Part shown: one piece after another, positions 24,470 through 38,080 of the stretch
Numbering within the stretch: the stretch's first letter is position 1
How the letters are laid out: each line of letters opens with the position of its first letter
DNA from: Warburgia ugandensis
Taxonomy: Eukaryota > Streptophyta > Magnoliopsida > Canellales > Canellaceae
Length of the DNA: 64,000 nt
Reading direction: 5' to 3'
NCBI GenBank assembly: GCA_035236585.1
Contig: CP141139.1
Location: forward strand, 36,279,217 to 36,343,216
Notes under the pieces: model-generated
Seen by the model: only the letters and a program-made list of their open reading frames with translations
What the model was told of the DNA's origin: nothing
The model's database searches: none
Program-made: the position numbers and the translations under genes

Positions 24470-25090
24470 TTATTAGATCTCTACAGGGATGAGATTAGTG
24501 ATGAAGAAATTGATACTATAGTTTGTAGTATGATAGGAGAGATGATAATATTAGGCCTATTCTAGATTTTCAATTGAAAATTTCTTTATCTAATTTTAAT
24601 GGTTAACCTCATAGTGAAGATTTTTTTTCCATCAGTTATTGGAAGTTGAGAGATTATTTGATTATTTATGGATGTATTCGAGGAAAAGAAGAAGAAGTTA
24701 AGTTGCTGGCATTTAAATTGAAAGCTAGTGCTTTGGCTTTCACAAACTCAGCAAGGAAAACCCCCAATGCCAACTTGGAATAAGATGAAACAAATTTTCA
24801 AATGTAGTTTTCTACTAATTGATATGTTTGTGTTTTATTTCAAAAACACTTACAATGTCTTTAGGGTGCATGCACTATTAGAAGTTATGTTGATGAATTT
24901 TGTCGCCTTTCTTTTCGTCACATGGACTTAGTAGAAACAAAGATACATCAAGTTTCCAGATTTATGGGTGGCTTGCGGACTGATGTTCAAGATTGCATTT
25001 TTCAACTAATTTGGACACTTAGTGAAGACGTGAGAATCATAAGTCAAGTGGAAGCAATTTATTCGCTCACAATTTACAAGTAAGGTATAA
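24470..25090 (+). mobile_element. Ty3/gypsy gag relic
   Basis: Plus-strand frames, with several stops and frameshifts, give gag-like blocks in order: SLSNFNG near 24590, YWKLRDYLIIYG, KEEEVKLLAFKLKASALAF, PTWNKMKQIFKCSFL, SYVDEFCRLSFRHMDL, GGLRTDVQDCIFQL and TLSEDVRIISQVEAIYSL. These follow the retrotransposon gag pattern (W..L..F, KLLA..L...A..W, W..M...F...F) of plant gypsy elements. No RT or integrase follows; the next element is a copia relic, so this is a fragment. Confidence 0.75.
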
Positions 25091-25724
25091 ATCAGAATGT
25101 CATATATTGTGTAAAATTTTCTCTAGAAGTAGGATAATCCCAAGGTATAGAATTTTCTCTGGAAGCAGGATAATCCCAAGGTCTAGTTACCTTTCAAAAT
25201 GAAAAAAAAAAGAAAGAAGAAAGAAAGAAAAAGAAATACTTGGCTCAACCTAATAAATTAACAGTTCCATCAACCTTGTAAGATATACATCTTTAAAATT
25301 TCTGGATGGGGCCTATTGATTACATAAATCACTATTCTCCATTTTGAGGACTTCTATTTGAGGAAGAAAAACATATACAAAGGCAAGTCCACATTCATGC
25401 AAGAGAGAAAGAGAGAATTGGAAATATTGGAGGAAAAGAAGAGATATATGAAGACAATTACACATTTTCGCAAGAGACAAAGATTTGGTAGTTATTAAAG
25501 AGAATATCTAGGACTAGTTTAAGTTTTTGAGGTAAACTAAAATCTCATTATATTAGTAGAAAAACTTTGGTTCTAAGGGCAATAATTTATGAGGGTCCTA
25601 TTATAAGTTTGATTTGAAACTTAGATGACCTTTAAAGCCATAAATATATTCCTTACAAAATATCTAGGATTAGTTCATCTTCTTTTCTATTGTTTTTTTT
25701 TATTTGTTTTACAAATATTAAAAT

Positions 25725-28210
25725 GGTACCAAAGCACCTTAGATCCATCTCAATCTTCAGCCTCTTTTTCTTTCCTTTTATTTATTTCCTTCCTTTTCCT
25801 CCTTATTGAATCATGATTTCTAGTTTGAAAGCCATCAAGTATTATATTCTTGGACAACCTTAGGCCACCCTCTCGTTCGTTTTGTAAAGGAACTTGTTAT
25901 ATAACTAAATGCAAAATGCAAATAATGTTGATTTAAAGGATTGCAATCTTCTTTATGTGATTGGAACAAAATCCCTCAAGTACGATTAGATTTATTATTT
26001 TTTTTCAAATGAAAGTCTTTGTTGCTAGTTTTTTAAGATCAAGGATTCATATCAATTTCAAAGGGTCAGTTTTTGGTAATATGGGGCCCTTATAACTTAA
26101 AAGTACATGTATTCATCTTTGATGACATTTTGTCTCATAGTTTGTGAACCACTTTTTCACGTCTTGTGGAGGTTGTTAAAGGTGCTAGCTAGTCTTGATT
26201 GTGGGAAGTGTACCCCTATCAATGCCCTGGTCATGCTAAAAAGTCTTTTATTAAATATGATGAGGTGCACAAAATAGCTGATCATCTGTTTTAACTACAA
26301 ACAGTATGAGAAATTGATTGAGAGACAAACAACTACTCTCTCCATTCCTCTAAGTATTGCTACTTTAGCTCATTTAGATACATTTGCTTTCTATGTTTTT
26401 GAGCTTTCATCTTCTGAGGATATTGATTTTGTGCCTCTTCTCACATGATAGGTAAGTCTAGTGCTTTTGCTTCCTTTATTCCATCAAAATATGATTTTGT
26501 TGTTGTGTTAGTTAATGGTTCTAGATCTAAAATCATAGGCGATGGTCGTGTTAAACCAACTCCAATTTTGTCTTTTTGTCTTTTATATGTTCCTAAATTT
26601 CCAATTAGTCTGTTATCTTTAAGTTAGCTAACAGATCCTTGAATTGTCTCCTTAACATTTTTTCTTTCAATCGTGCCTATTTCAAGATCTCATGATGAAG
26701 AAGGTGATTGGAGGTGGTGGACTTAAGGGCCTGTATTATCTGGATAGACAGCTTCTAGATATCACAATTTAGGCATCAATATCTGCTTTTAAGTTGTATT
26801 CCTATCATGTCCATCCATCACTACTCCAAAAGCTTTAGCTACTCGTTCCTACTCTTTTTTCATTGTTGATTCTCCAATGCAACTTGTGCTCTCTTTGTAA
26901 ATGCCATTGTACAGTATTTCCCTTAGTTCATCTCTAATATTTATGGTTCATACTGAGTCCATAGTTTATTTTGTTTTTAGTACTTTGTTGCTGATTGTAG
27001 ACAAAGAACTTGGACCTTCTTATCAACAAATTTTTTGTGCTATTATTTTCATAAGAATATAAAGATTTAGTTTGGAAAAGATGTTTTTGTATTTTGCTCT
27101 GCCAATGAATTAGTAAATGTGCAAAGAAAATTTCTACATTATGTTTGGAAAATAGTATCATTCATCAAGTTTTTTCCCATATACTCTTCAAGAGAACTGA
27201 GTTGTAGCTAGGAAATATTATCTTTGTTGGATGTAGCATGATCTTTGATGATCAATACATATGCCAAAGAGTTTTTTGGGTTTTTAGCTGCATGTTATCT
27301 AGCAAATTGCATATACGCTCAATTGTCTTAAAAAGTATTATATACTTTTTTCTAAGCTATTTCCTTGATTTCCTCTTCATAAACTTCTTTGACTTATTTT
27401 TATTGTTCAAAAGTTTGGATAATCAAGAAACAAGTCATCTCCACAAGCTACCTTTCAAGAAAAGAAAAAGTTATCTCCATGAGCTGCTATGTATGGTTTG
27501 CTTGCTACCCTCTAATGCAGAAGGGTTATAGGTGTTATAATTTATTTTCTCAAACGCACTGGTTAATGCGTATGTCACCTTTCTGAAAAATCATCATATT
27601 ACTCAAATGGTAGCAAGGCATTGGATATCTCTATGGTTTATTTTTCTTATTCATTGCCTAGTAATTCTATAGTACCTATGGTAATGCCAACGGATAATGT
27701 TGTTCATTTCAGGTATATACTGAACAAGCAGAGGGTGTAATAAATCAAGCAATCAACAATTATCTACTCTATGTAAAGATTCTCTCTACTACATCCGCCC
27801 CTTTAGGTTTTGATGTTCTAATAACAATGTCAAAGGAACATGACCATGTACTCATCAACCTATTGCATAATTTGTTTTGTCTTGTTTCTTATCTCCTTCT
27901 TATTGCAAATGCCTTATCATTATTTGATAGTCCATTCTTAAGTTTCATTAGGATACTCTAATCTAATTTTGGTTGGAAAAAAGTAATGAAAGAAGAGAGA
28001 ATTACTCTCAAATCACACCTGACATGGGAAATTATCACTTAGTCTCCAAGGAAAGAAGTTGTGGGCTGTCATGTGTTTTTGCCATCAAATATCATCCAGG
28101 TATCAGTATTGAACGTCTTAAAGCTTGGCTGAGTGCTTATTGCAGTTGTGAGTTGTCATGTGCTTATTTCCTCTTGCTTTTGGATTTCATCATGTTTTTA
28201 TTAAATGACT
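25725..28210 (+). mobile_element. Ty1/copia retrotransposon relic (PBS to start of RT)
   Basis: A primer-binding-site-like TGGTACCAAAGC (25725-25736) matches the common TGGTATCAGAGC initiator-Met PBS at 10 of 12 bases. A damaged gag region follows. At 26445-26760 comes the protease/pre-integrase region: MIGKSSAFASF, VNGSRSKIIGDGRV, LYVPKFPISLLSLS and GLKGLYYLD. At 27460-27590 is the integrase C-terminal motif CYPLMQKGYRCYN. At 27975-28120 is the start of RT: WKKVMKEE, then in another frame CGLSCVFAIKYHPGISIERLK, which matches the usual GCRWVFxIKYxxDGSIERYK block. Many stops and frameshifts make it dead. It breaks off before the RT catalytic centre, and no 3' LTR was recognised. Confidence 0.85.
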
Positions 28211-29990
28211 GATCTAGTTATCACTTTATGATTATGTACATTCTATGCTACTTAAGATCAAGACTTAGCAAGGACCTATTCAGTACCTAATGCAAAGTGA
28301 TGGGACCCTAAAGAAGAGGAGGAAAGGTGTTCATGAAGTGGTGGATCTAACTCTTTGAAGGAATTGAGTGATCAGAAAGGTAGGAGATAGGAAAGGTTCA
28401 CGCCTTACAAGAGAGAGATGCAAGTGCACTAGAGGGGTGGAAGAGGGTCGAGCACCCCCCTGAGCATGGAACATATCAGGTTAAGTTGGCCCCTTGGTAA
28501 ATCATGGTATGAAGCTATTAATCTGGACTTAAATACATGCATTTCTCAAAATGATTAGTCTATTATTTCAACAGCATCTCAAGTTGAAGACGTATGGATA
28601 GAGTAATATCACTAGCAAAACCACAGTTATTATTTAGAGTTTACTGAAATAACTAGAGGCTTTAAATAGCTCTCTTCAGTTTCATGGAAATTACTGCTTT
28701 AAAGTTTATGATCGTTGGTAGCTTCTCCAATGGAAATTAATTCAAATTTGCCGTGACTACTTAGACCAATAAACAAAGAAACTATGAAGGAAGCTGCAGG
28801 AATGATTGGACGTGTAATGTACTAATTGGGGTTTATGAATCAGCAAAAAGAGGATCGTTGTCGTAGGTGCAAGCACTGATGCCTATTGATTTTTCAGCAT
28901 GTGAGTGCAGTGCAGTACTCAAAATTCATTGAAATCCCACAAGAAAGGTTTGAGTGAATGTTCACGCATTTCTTTTGTAAATTCTAATTCATTTTCTGTA
29001 TTAATTCAATTCCTTGTTTGATACTGGTGAAAATCCAAGCAACCTTCAGTTCCCTGATGTTGCAATTCTGCTTAAATGTCTTAATCCACCTCTGCTTTTG
29101 TTAGTACAATTGTTTTAAAAACTTTGTTAGGAGAACTTGTTGCATGTTATGATACGCTATTAAAAGTTTTTCTACATTATACTCGAGGATACTTATGGGC
29201 AAAGATGGGCCAGGAAATACTGATGGCCAGGAAGAAAATGGAAAATGTTGGGAGTCCATTAGATCTCATAGGCGAAAGAAGGTGACAAAATTCCATGTTT
29301 TGACAATAATATTGCCGCTTTCAGTTACTTGATCATTCAATTTATTAAGTCACTATATGCCAACAAATGTCTAGTGTAGTTGGTTGCAGACAACTCTGGC
29401 ATTTTCCCTAAATTACGCTTGGTCTATAGGTTCAAGTTGCGGTTTTCCCCTTGGTAGGAGATTAGATTTAGAAGTGTGTGAGTGATTTGCATTATAATTC
29501 TTAGCTTGAAAATAAAAAAGGTCACCGTATAAATTTAAATGTGCGAACAGACTTCAATGTAGTGGATTAATTTGTGATTGCAAAAGGTGCAGGAACACGC
29601 TTACCGCATCTGTTTTGGTTATTGTAGAGGATGAAATGACAAAGGACAGATTGTCTTGTATGAGAGGGGGGAATTATACCATGCAACGGTTTGTATGACT
29701 TGTATGAATTGCATCTTAATTTTGAGTTTTTCAACCGTCTCTCTGTTTGGAAATACACTAGATGATTTCAAGTGCCAAGAATCTCATCTGAAAGTGGGGC
29801 CTAAAAGTTCTTTACTTGGGCTTTTTGGAAAAATAAAGTTGATAGTATTGCCACAGAGCCCCAAAAACACAACACTTTCTGTTTTACAACCTGAAAAAGC
29901 ACAAAACAGAAGCTTGCAAGGTATGAAACTTTTGGGAGATGGGCATCTGATCTAATTCTGGATCAGATTGAATGACTTTGAATCAGTGAA
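28211..29990. other. Intergenic DNA, no gene recognised
   Basis: Mixed composition with purine-rich patches (28300-28480). The 99-codon frame at 29656-29955 has no recognised motif, so I do not call it a gene. No splice or homology support. Confidence 0.35.
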
Positions 29991-29995
29991 AAGAA

Positions 29996-30345
29996 GAATG
30001 ATAAATCCAAGTGTGACTTGGACTACAAATGCCACTTTACTCACCTCCTGCCTAATCTGTTTATAATGTCAGGAATGTCATAGATGGGTTCAGTACCACG
30101 TTTCATACCTGTTAGATAATTTATTACATGTTCTTTTAAGTTAAAAACTACAGCTATTAATTATCTTATGTTTTTTTTAACTTTAAAATTACAACAAAAA
30201 ATATATAGGATAAAGCATCTAACAGGTGTGAAATTTGGTATTCAACCTGTCTAATCCATCTGAGCCACTCTCCACATGCTAAACGGCTTATATATAAAAA
30301 AGGCAAATTAGAGGAAAATAAAGTGGCACTTGGATTTATCATTCC
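29996..30345. mobile_element. Foldback MITE (about 350 bp)
   Basis: The ends are inverted repeats. The left starts GAATGATAAATCCAAGTG and continues with GCCACTTTA, ATGGGTTCAGTACCACG and CACCTGTTAGAT-like blocks up to about 30120. The right arm in reverse complement gives GAATGATAAATCCAAGTG, GCCACTTTA, ATGGATTAGACAGG and CACACCTGTTAGATGCTTTAT. The arms are about 130 bp each around an AT-rich centre (about 30120-30210). I see no clear target duplication, so the superfamily is open. Confidence 0.75.
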
Positions 30346-30349
30346 TCCT

Positions 30350-32450
30350 AGTAAAAAACCCAAAAAAGTAGAGCTGATATGCTTTTTCTGAGACATGTTC
30401 CATAGACTTCCATACAACCGTTCCTTGGTACATTTCCTAGAGGAATAAGCTGTATTTAATGGATGAGTTCTGCTAGTAGCAAGAGGTCCGTTCCTTCCCC
30501 AACCAAACGCTGCCCAATAGCAGCAGCCATTGCACTGTATTTGGCCTTTCTGGTGATGAGCATTTGTTCTCATAATGATAGAGTGATCTGGATAGTCGAA
30601 GTTCTTTGCAGAACAAATCAATGGCCTAAAAATGAGATAAGAAAAAATTAGTGGTTTATACATATGACAACTGATGCATTCATTTCACCCTTGACCAAGG
30701 GTCCAAGGTTAGGCAGTAAACGTGGGACTAGACCATATTCTGAAACTTTGGATGCCTGAATAATTGATCACTTCGTCTAGACAATGATCTCACTGAAAAA
30801 GCAATTGTGTTTTCAAAGGCATGAAGGAATAGGGTAGTATATACATTTGATATCTCCATAGAGTATGAGTGAAACTGAGATTTTTTGTCCTAGCGAAGAT
30901 GTTCTCTGATACTTGGAGAAGCAGAAATAAAATAAAAGAACTAACTTCTTAGGAAAGTAAAAGAGAAAATGGGAAATGATATGCCCAGTTTGTGTTGGAG
31001 AACTTGTTTTTATCGTGTTCTAGACTATTTCATAGTAGAAAGTTCACAGTTTTCTACTGTGAAATATTTTAGAATACAATAAAAATAAGTTTCCCAGACA
31101 CGTACTCACTTGTCCCAATCAGACTGCTCTTTCTCTAATTTAATTCTTTCCTAGCCACCATCAAAGGATATTATATCTGATGCATTACTTTGGTCATATG
31201 AAAGCACCAGTACTTGTTTTGGTTTCCGGTTACTGTAACATCCTATCTGTGAAAGTGCTCAAGCAATGAAGAGAGCTCTTAGCCAAAGGAGTGCAAATAT
31301 ATTTCTACAGGTAAGCAGACATACTATTGTCTCTAAGTTGAACCTTCCGGGTCCTAAACAGCTAACCGAGTTGTACATGGTCGTCCAAATCGCTATGTCT
31401 AACGAATATGAAGAAGCGTTGAATAGGGTTGTGGGTGGAATTTTGGCTGAAGCAGTAGCCATGTACTTATACGTGTATGAGAAGAAAACCTTAACGTAAA
31501 GCTTGCATAGCAGGTACAGAGTCAACATGTAGGTTAAAGTGTAAAAGATTTCCATTATGGGCTTATAGCTAACATAGAAGTCATGTCTTCACAGAAAGAA
31601 AGTAAAACTACGTTTACATTTCTAGATTTAGGAGGTTTTTGGTGTGAGACTAAGTTTAGACAAGTTTCTGCAGGGTGAAAGGTCACCGGATGAGAGATGA
31701 GGAAAAATTTGACTTCTGTTCAAGACTATTTTGTTTCCAAATTCACTAATTGAAAGATAAACTGCAACAATAGCTTGGACCTAAATAAATGACAGGAGTT
31801 CTTGGTTGAGTACTTGATGCCTTTTCTGGATCTATCAATTTCAATTCCTCTTAAAAGCCATGTTTGGATCCTATACCATTAAGGATGCTATATATATATA
31901 TAATCTAGAAGAATTAACTAATTTAGAAGATTGCTTGCCTTGATTTGCTCCATATCACTGACGAATCGGAGATCAATTAACTAATCTAGATAAAAACTAG
32001 AAGAAGAAGAAGAAGAAAGGCTATTATTTATCTCACCTCCTACATACTAAACAAATTTTCTTCTGATTGATTCAACGACAATCTCGATGTCCTTAACAGA
32101 AAAGGAAAAGAGAAAAAGGAAAAAGAAAAAAGTAGACAAATGCAGCGAAATGTTTATCTACTTGATGTTGGTAATGGGAGTTTTGTCTATATAGTAATTG
32201 GCTATTAAAAGCTTATGACAATTCCTCAGCCAATCAGAGAATTGTTCATAGCTGTATCTTTTTCTTAACTGAAAAATGGATTATTTCTATCCCATACACC
32301 AAATATTATTTGCCCAAAAGCCTAGTAACACTGGTTTGGCCAAAAAAGCCAGTACTCTCTAACTCTAACGGGATGGATAGATTAATCCATCTACCCTTAA
32401 AAACTGCAAACAAGATCAAATTGGACTTGCAAACGGGCCCCTAGCTGTTT
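30350..32450. other. Intergenic DNA, no gene recognised
   Basis: Nothing assignable. Two frames of 60-100 codons overlap on opposite strands at 31259-31555 and share no motif with any family I recognise. A short (GAA)n patch lies at about 32001-32017. Confidence 0.35.
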
Positions 32451-32454
32451 GTCC

Positions 32455-32632
32455 TCTTGGCAAGTGAAGAATTACAAAGTAAATCATTTGCACACTCTTT
32501 CTCTGATACATACTTCTAAACCTATTCTGCGGTCAAAGGGGAAATTGACGACTCTAACCTGGGGACAAAGATACTTCAGGAGATATTTGAGTCATGTGCG
32601 GCCAACTGTGTTAGACATTTGTTGGCCCATTG
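32455..32632 (-). mobile_element. tRNA-derived SINE-like element, family 2, copy 1
   Basis: On the minus strand a box A-like TAACACAGTTGG (32602-32613) is followed 42 nt later by a box B-like GGTTAGAGTC (32550-32559). The 3' part shares GTAATTCTTCACTTG and ATTTACTTTGTAATTC with two copies near 61.6-62.2 kb. The 5' flank ACAAATGTCTA is also shared. Divergence is high in between. Assignment to a SINE rests on these shared blocks and the polymerase III promoter spacing. Confidence 0.55.
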
Positions 32633-32639
32633 TAAGTTG

Positions 32640-35600
32640 GTCATAAGTTAATATGGAAAATGGTAGAACATAAGCTCAGACAAACTAACCTCAGTTGTCA
32701 AGTTCCTCTTTGATGATCAATGTCCTCGCATTTTAGCCTCTCTGATTAATCTAATCCTTTTTATACGTTACTTATTCAAAAGATAACCTAAACTAGGATG
32801 CTATCACCCATCCTTTAATACTTGCTGCGCGTAATATTTACGCATTCTTGCAATTCTTGAAACGTAAGCAACTCTAATCATGATAGGACCCACAAAACTC
32901 CTTTGCAGCGGAGATGATGCATGTAAAGTATGTTCATGTATATATGTATGTATGTATTTAACACATTCGATGTAAAATTTGATTAAACTAAGCACTTTCG
33001 TAGTTGTGTTTGCACAAGGGAACTTGTTGGTATTCCCCTTGTTGGTTAAAGGGATCACACATGATTATCAGCCGCTGAACAGTGTAGCTTCATCTTTTCC
33101 TCTTTTTAGTGAGCATGAGTGCATACGATCGTGGCGACAGTCACAAGGGCTAAGAAGAAACTTATGCATCACATCAAAAGCTTACCTTAGAATTGAAAGT
33201 ATTAGTTTTAAAACTTTGATGGGTTGGCCACACCACAAGAAAGAATCTAAATATCAAGATCTAGGGTTTTGATTCCCTACCTTGCTTGACCTACAGGGCC
33301 TCCTGCACATGGATCTAAGTGGGTCTTTTCTCAAAAATTATAGATCAGTGCATAAAACTTTCTCAATAAAATAAAAATAAAGGGGGAAAAGTCTCTTTTT
33401 ACCATTATTTTAATCTCTGTGTGTGTGAGAGAGAGAGTGTTGTGTGTCGAGGCTTTTGTAAACAAATGGAAATGATTAGGGTTTTAAGAGTGTTTTTTGA
33501 GGTTGGTTTTAGCGTTAGGGTTTTGGAATCTAGGAGTGAAAATATTATATATAGAAAGAAATGGAAAGCAAGCTAAGTAGCTCACCACCGTATCATTTGA
33601 TGCATGTGTATTGGGATTGACAGCTCTATTGATTCTATAAATGATGAGGATGTCGGTGTGTATTTTTACATCTCCCAATTCTTGAACAGCTAGGCATATG
33701 GCTTATTTTATAAATATCTTGAGTGATAGGGGACATGAGAAGAAATGAGAAGCTTGGTGGGTCCCGTGGAATGGGTAGACTGGAAATACATTAATATTCA
33801 TCTCTGGTAATGAGAGATATACCCAAATGAATCTTTCTTACATAAATGACCTTTGTTGTGGGTAGAACTATTTGTACAGAAACACCAGGAGAACCAAATA
33901 GGGTTAAGGTACATTCAGATAGTCCATTTTGTGGGCCATGCTGGTCATCAATAAGATTAAATCAACTAAAGATATTAACCATCCATCAAAATTTAAGTGG
34001 CTTGAACTTTACATCTTTTCAGTTTAGATCATAGCCAACTATGATTGAAACCATATTTTCGACCCTAATGTTAACCCCAAATGTTAATATAGACTTCATC
34101 TAAGGACTAACTAATGTAAAGACTAGTGATAAGGCCCCACTAAGAGGTCGCTCGAATGGCCTGTGTCATACAGACAAGAGCTTTGTGGCTTCCCCCAGAC
34201 CAGAGATGTTTGAGGCAAATTTTTCAAGAGAGATTGGCTCTTACCTTGGATTGGTTGAGTTGTTTTTGGAGAACAGTCCTTATAATTCAATTTGGTCACT
34301 TTCATGGATGCATCAATGATAGTCTAACAAGGAGTTGGGACTTATTCTTTTCACTCACTTACAGAGAGGTGAGGTAAAGGAATAAGTTGTCATGGCCATG
34401 GTAAAGGTAGTTTCGTTAAATGAAAAAAATAAAAATAAAGAATATGAAAAAAAATAAAGGAAATAGGAGGGCCCATGGAATAGTCAATTGAAAGCTTAGG
34501 TAAGGCATGTGCCAAAGCTGTAAGTGGGGATAACTTGAAGATGAAATTTGGCCAAGCCATGCTAGGTGTCAAAGTGTAAGGCTTTAACTCTTTGCTGGAC
34601 TCCTGTCAGGATATGAAAAACCAACTTCTTTACTTTGATGAATGAACAAGACTTGCCTTTTCCACTAGGCTTCCCTGTTCCATATGGGTGGCTTGGCTGG
34701 ACCACTGTTACAAGGGAATCTTCAACACCAAACACCCACATAAAATAAAATAAACAAAAGAAAAAAAAGAAGAAAATGGCAGATTATAATGTGGGTGAGA
34801 TGTTAACCCAACTTAACAGCCTAAAAACTGCAACATATAAATCACCTTTGTTAAATTGATCATGTCATTGACATTTTAATATAATATTATCAAAAGAAAA
34901 ACCGATCAGCTTGGTTGGAATGTTTAATTTGTTTATTGAGATTCTTGGTATTAAATTATGAGTTTTTCAGTCACAGTCGCTTTGCAGGAAAGTACAAGTT
35001 CACTGCAGACTGTAGTGGCTGAAAGTACAAGTAGGACCCAGATTTTTGGCAACCCTCTCAGGAAGGCCATGCTTCGACATCGATCTCATGCATCTAAGAC
35101 AAGGCTGAGAAGATTAATGGTTTCGATCACCAGAGCAAAAGTCGGGCCCCACTTCATGAGGTGGACTCTACATTGGATGGTTTTGAATAATTTTGATTTT
35201 GTCCACACTTTCTCTATGTCAGTTGACAATTGTTGGACACTGTGGTACCTGCTAATGATCGTGTTTGATGTGAAATAGAGAAAATACCAAGATATTAGGA
35301 ACATATTATTTTACAAGAGATATATACTAAGTTAAACTATGTCCATATCTCCATTATTTTGGTGGGGTGTGGAAGATAATTCATAGAGGAAAGTACAACA
35401 TATGCACTGCAATCTCAAATCTACGTGGGGAAATGATAGTTTGCACTTAAATGTAAGAACAGCGACATCTGGGGAAAGCTTTTCTGGTCTTCTCTTATCA
35501 ATATAAAACACCTCAATTATAACTTGTACTTCTTGAGCTGTTTGATACGTAGAATGTGATTTCAGAGAGAGAGAGAGAGAGAGAATCCCTACAATTCCTT

Positions 35601-38080
35601 GTACTATCTAAGATAAAACTTGCCTTGGAGGATCCTAGCCTTGTGATTGGTAGAGATATTTATTATATTTTAATTCTTTGAGACTCCCTTCATTTTTGGT
35701 TTTTAGATCATGCTCATTGAAATTTTTAACAAGGAAAGCTAATATCTGAAAGCCCTGGAGGGGCTTGAATTTCAGTACACAGCCTAAAAGGCACAGGTCA
35801 AATAAGATGAATGGTTTAGATCATCGAAATTTAAGACCTATCTTGGTTAAGTCCTTTTTGCACTCGTTTTAGGGTGGAAGCGAGTCCTGCTAGAAAACTC
35901 ATTATACTTCAAATCAGTAAAGACTAGGATCATCCGATTGGACTTGGTGTATCCAAATCTGGCCCCCATTCATACTTTAGCCTTGCAAAGTGGACTTGTA
36001 GCTCTTGGTCGGCCGATCACCAAACAAAAACTGAAAAGAAGAAAAAAAGATTTGGAGACCCGTATCTCTCGGGATCCCTAAAGTGTTAGGTCTTAGAAGG
36101 ATGAGTTGTCATGGCTGCTGGCCTGTAACATGGAGTTATCTCAGAGAAGTGCCCACAAGGAGAAGCAAGATATGATGGTGATGGAGATGGAGATGGGTAA
36201 AGTGGGAACAAGGGAGAGATGAATTCACATGTTCACATGATTGGGCTGTGGTGGTGGTGGTGGCAAGCACGACTGAGTCTTTATGGCATGTGATTCCCAT
36301 CCCATGTGACCACTTCCCTTGTCACCACCCAATGAATTGCCTGGCCTCCTTTGGACTCAATCCATGCATTCCAAAATTCCAATCACCTCATCTCTAACCT
36401 AGAATTTTATGTGAGCCGTTTGGATAGCTTGAATTGGAGTCCTAATTAGCCCGGTAAAGCACAAGTATGGCATTTGGGAGGCCTATTGTTTTCCCTTTCT
36501 CTAAACCGATGTCTAAGTTTCTGCCTGAGGGGAGAAGAACTCAAATAGGCACACGCTATTCAACAATCCAAAACGTGTATTGTTAAGGCTTGTTGTAGAC
36601 TAGTCGTGCACCAAAATGATTGACAACTCGAAGCCACTGATCATTGGCCTTGAAAAGAACATTGCAAAGTAAATATGCAATGTTACATTAGTCAAGTTTG
36701 AATGATTGAAATCATAAATAGCTCCCAGCTGTACCTTTTGCCTCTCATTTTTGCATTTGAGAATGCCCACATCCAGCAGTAATGACCATGTATTTACAGC
36801 TCCTCCCACTTATCAATTTTGAGAACGACTTTAAAACTGGGTTCCAGAATTTCATTTTCCAAACCACTCATCTTTATCTGGTAATTCTGACCACTATTTC
36901 TTTGCAAGGTTGGAGAAGATTTTGTGGGTATCAATTACATGCATGAAAGATTATGAATTAACAGCCATCTGGTTAAAAGCTCTACTATTTTCAGCCCTTA
37001 CGATCTGCAAACGACAAGTAGTTGTGTAGCTTTCAGTTGAGTTGGGAGTGGATCTGTAAATGATAGATTTATTTAGATGGGGTTCTTCTTCTTTTTGGCA
37101 GTAGTAGGCTCGTCCTATTAAAATAGCTCACGGTGACCTTCTTATGACATAATTTGAATTCCGTTTACGACCATAAAATGAAATGAATACATTGATAATA
37201 AAAAAAAGATTGCTGATTTCTTCCTTTCTACTCTAATCCTAGCCCAGTTGAAAACTCTATGTGGATACACATGCATGTCGAAAGAGAGCAGGTATAGTTG
37301 CAAAGGCTCGCCTGGTCTGGTGCTCCTTGCTATATTACGAGTTCTAGTCAAATATAAGTGGGTGATATTTCATCATATAACTCCCATATAATTTCAGAAT
37401 GTACTGTTTATAACAATTGATGACGAGTGACACATATATTTCCACTCTCTTTGTTAAAAACCTAATTGTTGTCCGCCTCCTTTTTTTATCTCACTGAAAA
37501 CAAAGTCATTTTCTAGTGAAGATGAAAAAGAAATAAAAATCACAAGAGAGCCAAGGTGTAGAGTTGGACAACGAAACTTGCTAGTATAGTTACCAAATTT
37601 TAATTCGGGAACAAAAATTGGCAAGGTAAATATTTAAAATTTCGGCAAAGGCCTTCTACTCTAGTAGTTCAAGGAGCCTCTATTGTGCTTAGCTCATGGG
37701 TCTGAGGCAGCTCATGCATGCTCATCTTTAACATTAGAAAAAAAACATTTTTAAAAATTGAGAAAAAAAGTATGAGGATGTGAATTTGAATATTTTATTT
37801 GGTTTTTGCTTGTTTTGAAATTCTGATGCACACAATGTTGAGGGTCACACTTATTTTGAAACTGGTGACCTTCACAACTAAGGGTCACACTTATGCCACT
37901 TCACCACGCTCATCTTTTATTTGGATTTTTCAACTAGGTCATGCACATGTTCGTGTGTCTACCATTCAGAAAGATAAATAAATTTCTTGAAATTAGCATA
38001 TAATATAGAAAGGATAGATATGATAGTACAATAAAACCCAAATTAATGGCTTTTGTACTGAAAGGATTTATGTATACATG
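32640..38080. other. Intergenic DNA with scattered unclassified repeats
   Basis: No gene recognised. Notable bits: a TG/GA patch at 33417-33437; a short GA tract at 35563-35584; the 35770-36080 stretch, which shares GGATCATCCGA and TCTCGGGATCCCTAA-type words with 10330-10465; and AT-rich DNA from 37400. Open frames such as 34958-35278 overlap an opposite-strand frame and lack support. Confidence 0.35.

Noticed and set aside
30166-30663. 165-codon minus-strand frame
   Set aside because: Its C-terminal part runs through the right arm of the foldback element, and the rest has no motif or splice support.
33480-33530. TTAGGGTTTT-like words suggesting telomere-type repeat
   Set aside because: Only single scattered occurrences, with no tandem array of TTTAGGG.
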